From Candidatus Zixiibacteriota bacterium (lineage in GTDB: Bacteria > Zixibacteria > MSB-5A5 > GN15 > FEB-12): a stretch of DNA of 6,032 nt. Numbering within the stretch: the first letter of the stretch is position 1; the number at the start of each line of letters is the position of its first letter. Positions 4,932-6,032 of this stretch are shown in pieces. Location of the stretch: the NCBI GenBank assembly GCA_023700785.1, contig JAMPYH010000175.1:1-6032 (forward strand). Reading direction: 5' to 3'. The notes beneath the pieces are model-generated. The model was given only the letters and a program-made list of their open reading frames with translations. It did not search any database and had not been told where the DNA came from. The position numbers were made by a program, and so were the translations under genes.

Positions 4932-5987
4932 ATGGATGATAGAAAGAAAGAAATAACCATCAAGTTGACCGCCGAAGTCAGTTGCGCGGGTTGAGCTTCC
5001 AAACTTGGGCCGGCGGTGCTGGCCGAAGCGCTCAAATCGGTGCCGCAATCGAAACACCCGGATCTGCTGGTTGGTTTTAATAAAGCCGACGATGCCGGCG
5101 TCTTTCGGCTGTCGGAAAATCTGGCGCTGGTGCAGACGGTCGATTTCTTCCCCCCGATCGTCGATGATCCCTACTGGTTCGGCCAGATAGCGGCGGCAAA
5201 CGCCTTGTCGGATATCTTTGCGATGGGCGGCAAGCCGCTGACCGCGCTGAATATTGTCGGTTTTCCCGCCGGCACGATGCCGCTGTCGATCCTTGGGGAT
5301 ATTCTTCGTGGCGGCGCGGAAAAAGTCGAAGAAGCCGGCGCGGTGGTGGTGGGTGGTCACTCTATCAAGGACAAAGAACTGAAATTCGGCGTCTCGGTGA
5401 CCGGCATCATCGATCCGAACAAAGTGATCACCAACGCCGGCGCGAAACCGGGCGACATACTCTTCCTGACCAAACCGCTCGGCACCGGTCTGATCACGAC
5501 CGGCATCAAACGAAACGCGGTCAGCGATGATCTGGCGATGACCGTGATCAAGAGTATGGCGGCGCTCAATCGCGCGGCCGCTGAACTGATGGTACAACAT
5601 CATGCTCACGCCGCGACCGATATCACCGGCTTTGGGCTGCTTGGGCACGCCAATGAAATGGCCGCGGGGTCCGGCGTGACGATCAGGCTTATCGCGCGCG
5701 AACTCCCCTTGCTCCCCGACGCGCTCAGGCTCGCCGAGCTCGGCATGATCCCCGGCGGCGCCAATGACAACCGGACTTATCTCGATCAGTTTGTTCGTGT
5801 GAATGACTCGGTGGATAGGAATCTCGAAGCTGTGCTGTATGACCCGCAGACATCGGGAGGGCTGTTCATCGCGTTCGCGCCGAGCGATGCTGACGCGTTT
5901 GCCGCCGAGGCAAAACAGCTCGGCCTCCCGGCCGCGCGGGTCGGCACGGTTGAGCCGCAAGCCGCTATGTCGGTCATGGTTGACTGA
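4932..5987 (+). CDS. selD: Selenide, water dikinase (selenophosphate synthetase), selenocysteine form
   Basis: SelD makes selenophosphate from selenide and ATP, the selenium donor for selenocysteine and selenouridine synthesis. From ATG 4932 the frame gives 351 residues (E. coli SelD has 347) if the TGA at 4992-4994 is read as selenocysteine 21. The local order Cys18-Ala-Gly-Sec21-Ala-Ser-Lys24 aligns with E. coli AGCGCK, so Sec21 matches catalytic Cys17, Ser23 matches Cys19 and Lys24 matches Lys20. Other conserved residues match too: Asp53-Asp54, Asp71, Asn90, Asp94 (SDIFAMGGKP), GGHSI at 141-145 and Asp230 (TDITGFGLLGH). AIRS N- and C-terminal domains are complete. A reading from GTG 5016 would lose 28 residues including the catalytic one. 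No Shine-Dalgarno is evident before ATG 4932; GTG 4929 or TTG 4923 are in-frame alternatives. The gene ends with TGA (5985-5987), here a true stop. Confidence 0.93.
4992..4994 (+). other. selD: In-frame UGA decoded as selenocysteine (Sec21 of SelD)
   Basis: The codon is the only stop triplet in frame between ATG 4932 and TGA 5985. It falls on the catalytic Cys/Sec position of the family, and conserved SelD residues lie on both sides (Cys18-Ala-Gly before it, Ala-Ser-Lys-Leu-Gly-Pro after it). A hairpin follows immediately. A point mutation of a Cys TGC/TGT codon is the alternative, but the hairpin argues against it. Confidence 0.9.
4992..5033 (+). promoter_or_regulatory. Bacterial SECIS-like hairpin in selD
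   Basis: The stretch after the UGA folds into a stem-loop. The lower stem pairs 4993-4999 with 5025-5033, with two bases bulged at 5030-5031. An 8-base asymmetric loop lies at 5000-5007. The 7-bp upper stem pairs 5008-5014 with 5018-5024, including one G-U pair. The apical loop is GGU (5015-5017). The loop starts 20 bases after the UGA, close to the 18 in E. coli fdhF, and the loop guanines fit the SelB recognition pattern known from fdhF. The pairing was done by eye, with no computed folding energy. Confidence 0.75.
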
Positions 5988-6032
5988 CTCCCTGTAACAG
6001 CGACCGCGCGCGATTCGTTCCCTAACGACGAC

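Noticed and set aside
4926..5960. 344-codon open frame on the minus strand opposite selD
   Set aside because: It mirrors selD, whose conserved motifs are unmistakable on the plus strand. The antisense translation is rich in Arg, His and Gly without a domain pattern.
5016..5987. SelD starting at GTG 5016
   Set aside because: This start removes the catalytic segment and lies in the SECIS loop. Upstream codons in the same frame encode the conserved SelD N terminus.

Overview
The window reads as chromosomal DNA of a Gram-negative bacterium with moderately high GC. Genes are tightly packed, two proteins carry envelope signals (a membrane-spanning anti-sigma factor and a secreted TPR protein), and one gene needs selenocysteine decoding. 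The MshEN/HD/DUF4388 regulator beside a selenoprotein-type SelD recalls deltaproteobacteria-like or candidate-phylum (for example Zixibacteria) genomes. That placement is an impression from gene content, not a demonstrated assignment.

Left part (1-2579, + strand): a short leader holds a possible ECF-type promoter. It is followed by an ECF sigma factor of the SigR/RpoE type (105-692), its translationally coupled zinc-finger anti-sigma factor with one membrane span (689-1486), and a secreted TPR-like protein (1542-2579). This is probably one transcription unit. The sigma factor is held at the membrane by the anti-sigma factor, and the TPR protein is a candidate member of the regulated envelope response.

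Middle part (2576-4678, - strand): one large gene converges on the TPR gene, and the two stop codons overlap. Its 700-residue product carries an MshEN (GspE N-terminal, c-di-GMP-binding type) domain, a pseudo-receiver, a degenerate HD-GYP-like domain, a second pseudo-receiver and a C-terminal DUF4388/PATAN domain. Both receiver modules appear to have Gln where the phosphorylatable Asp should be, and the HHExxDGxGYP part of the HD-GYP signature is missing. The protein therefore looks like a signal-integrating scaffold rather than an enzyme.

Divergent intergenic region (4679-4931): 253 bases without a convincing gene but rich in inverted repeats. These are a perfect 7+7 palindrome, a minus-strand terminator-like hairpin and a two-level nested stem upstream of selD.

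Right part (4932-5987, + strand): selD, selenide water dikinase. A conventional reading starts at GTG 5016 and loses the catalytic N terminus. Reading upstream in the same frame through TGA 4992-4994 back to ATG 4932 restores a full-length 351-residue SelD, with the UGA exactly at the catalytic Cys/Sec position. A bacterial SECIS-like hairpin with a GGU apical loop follows 20 nt after the UGA. The gene also ends in a TGA (5985-5987) that acts as a true stop. The last 45 bases (5988-6032) show no gene or clear terminator.
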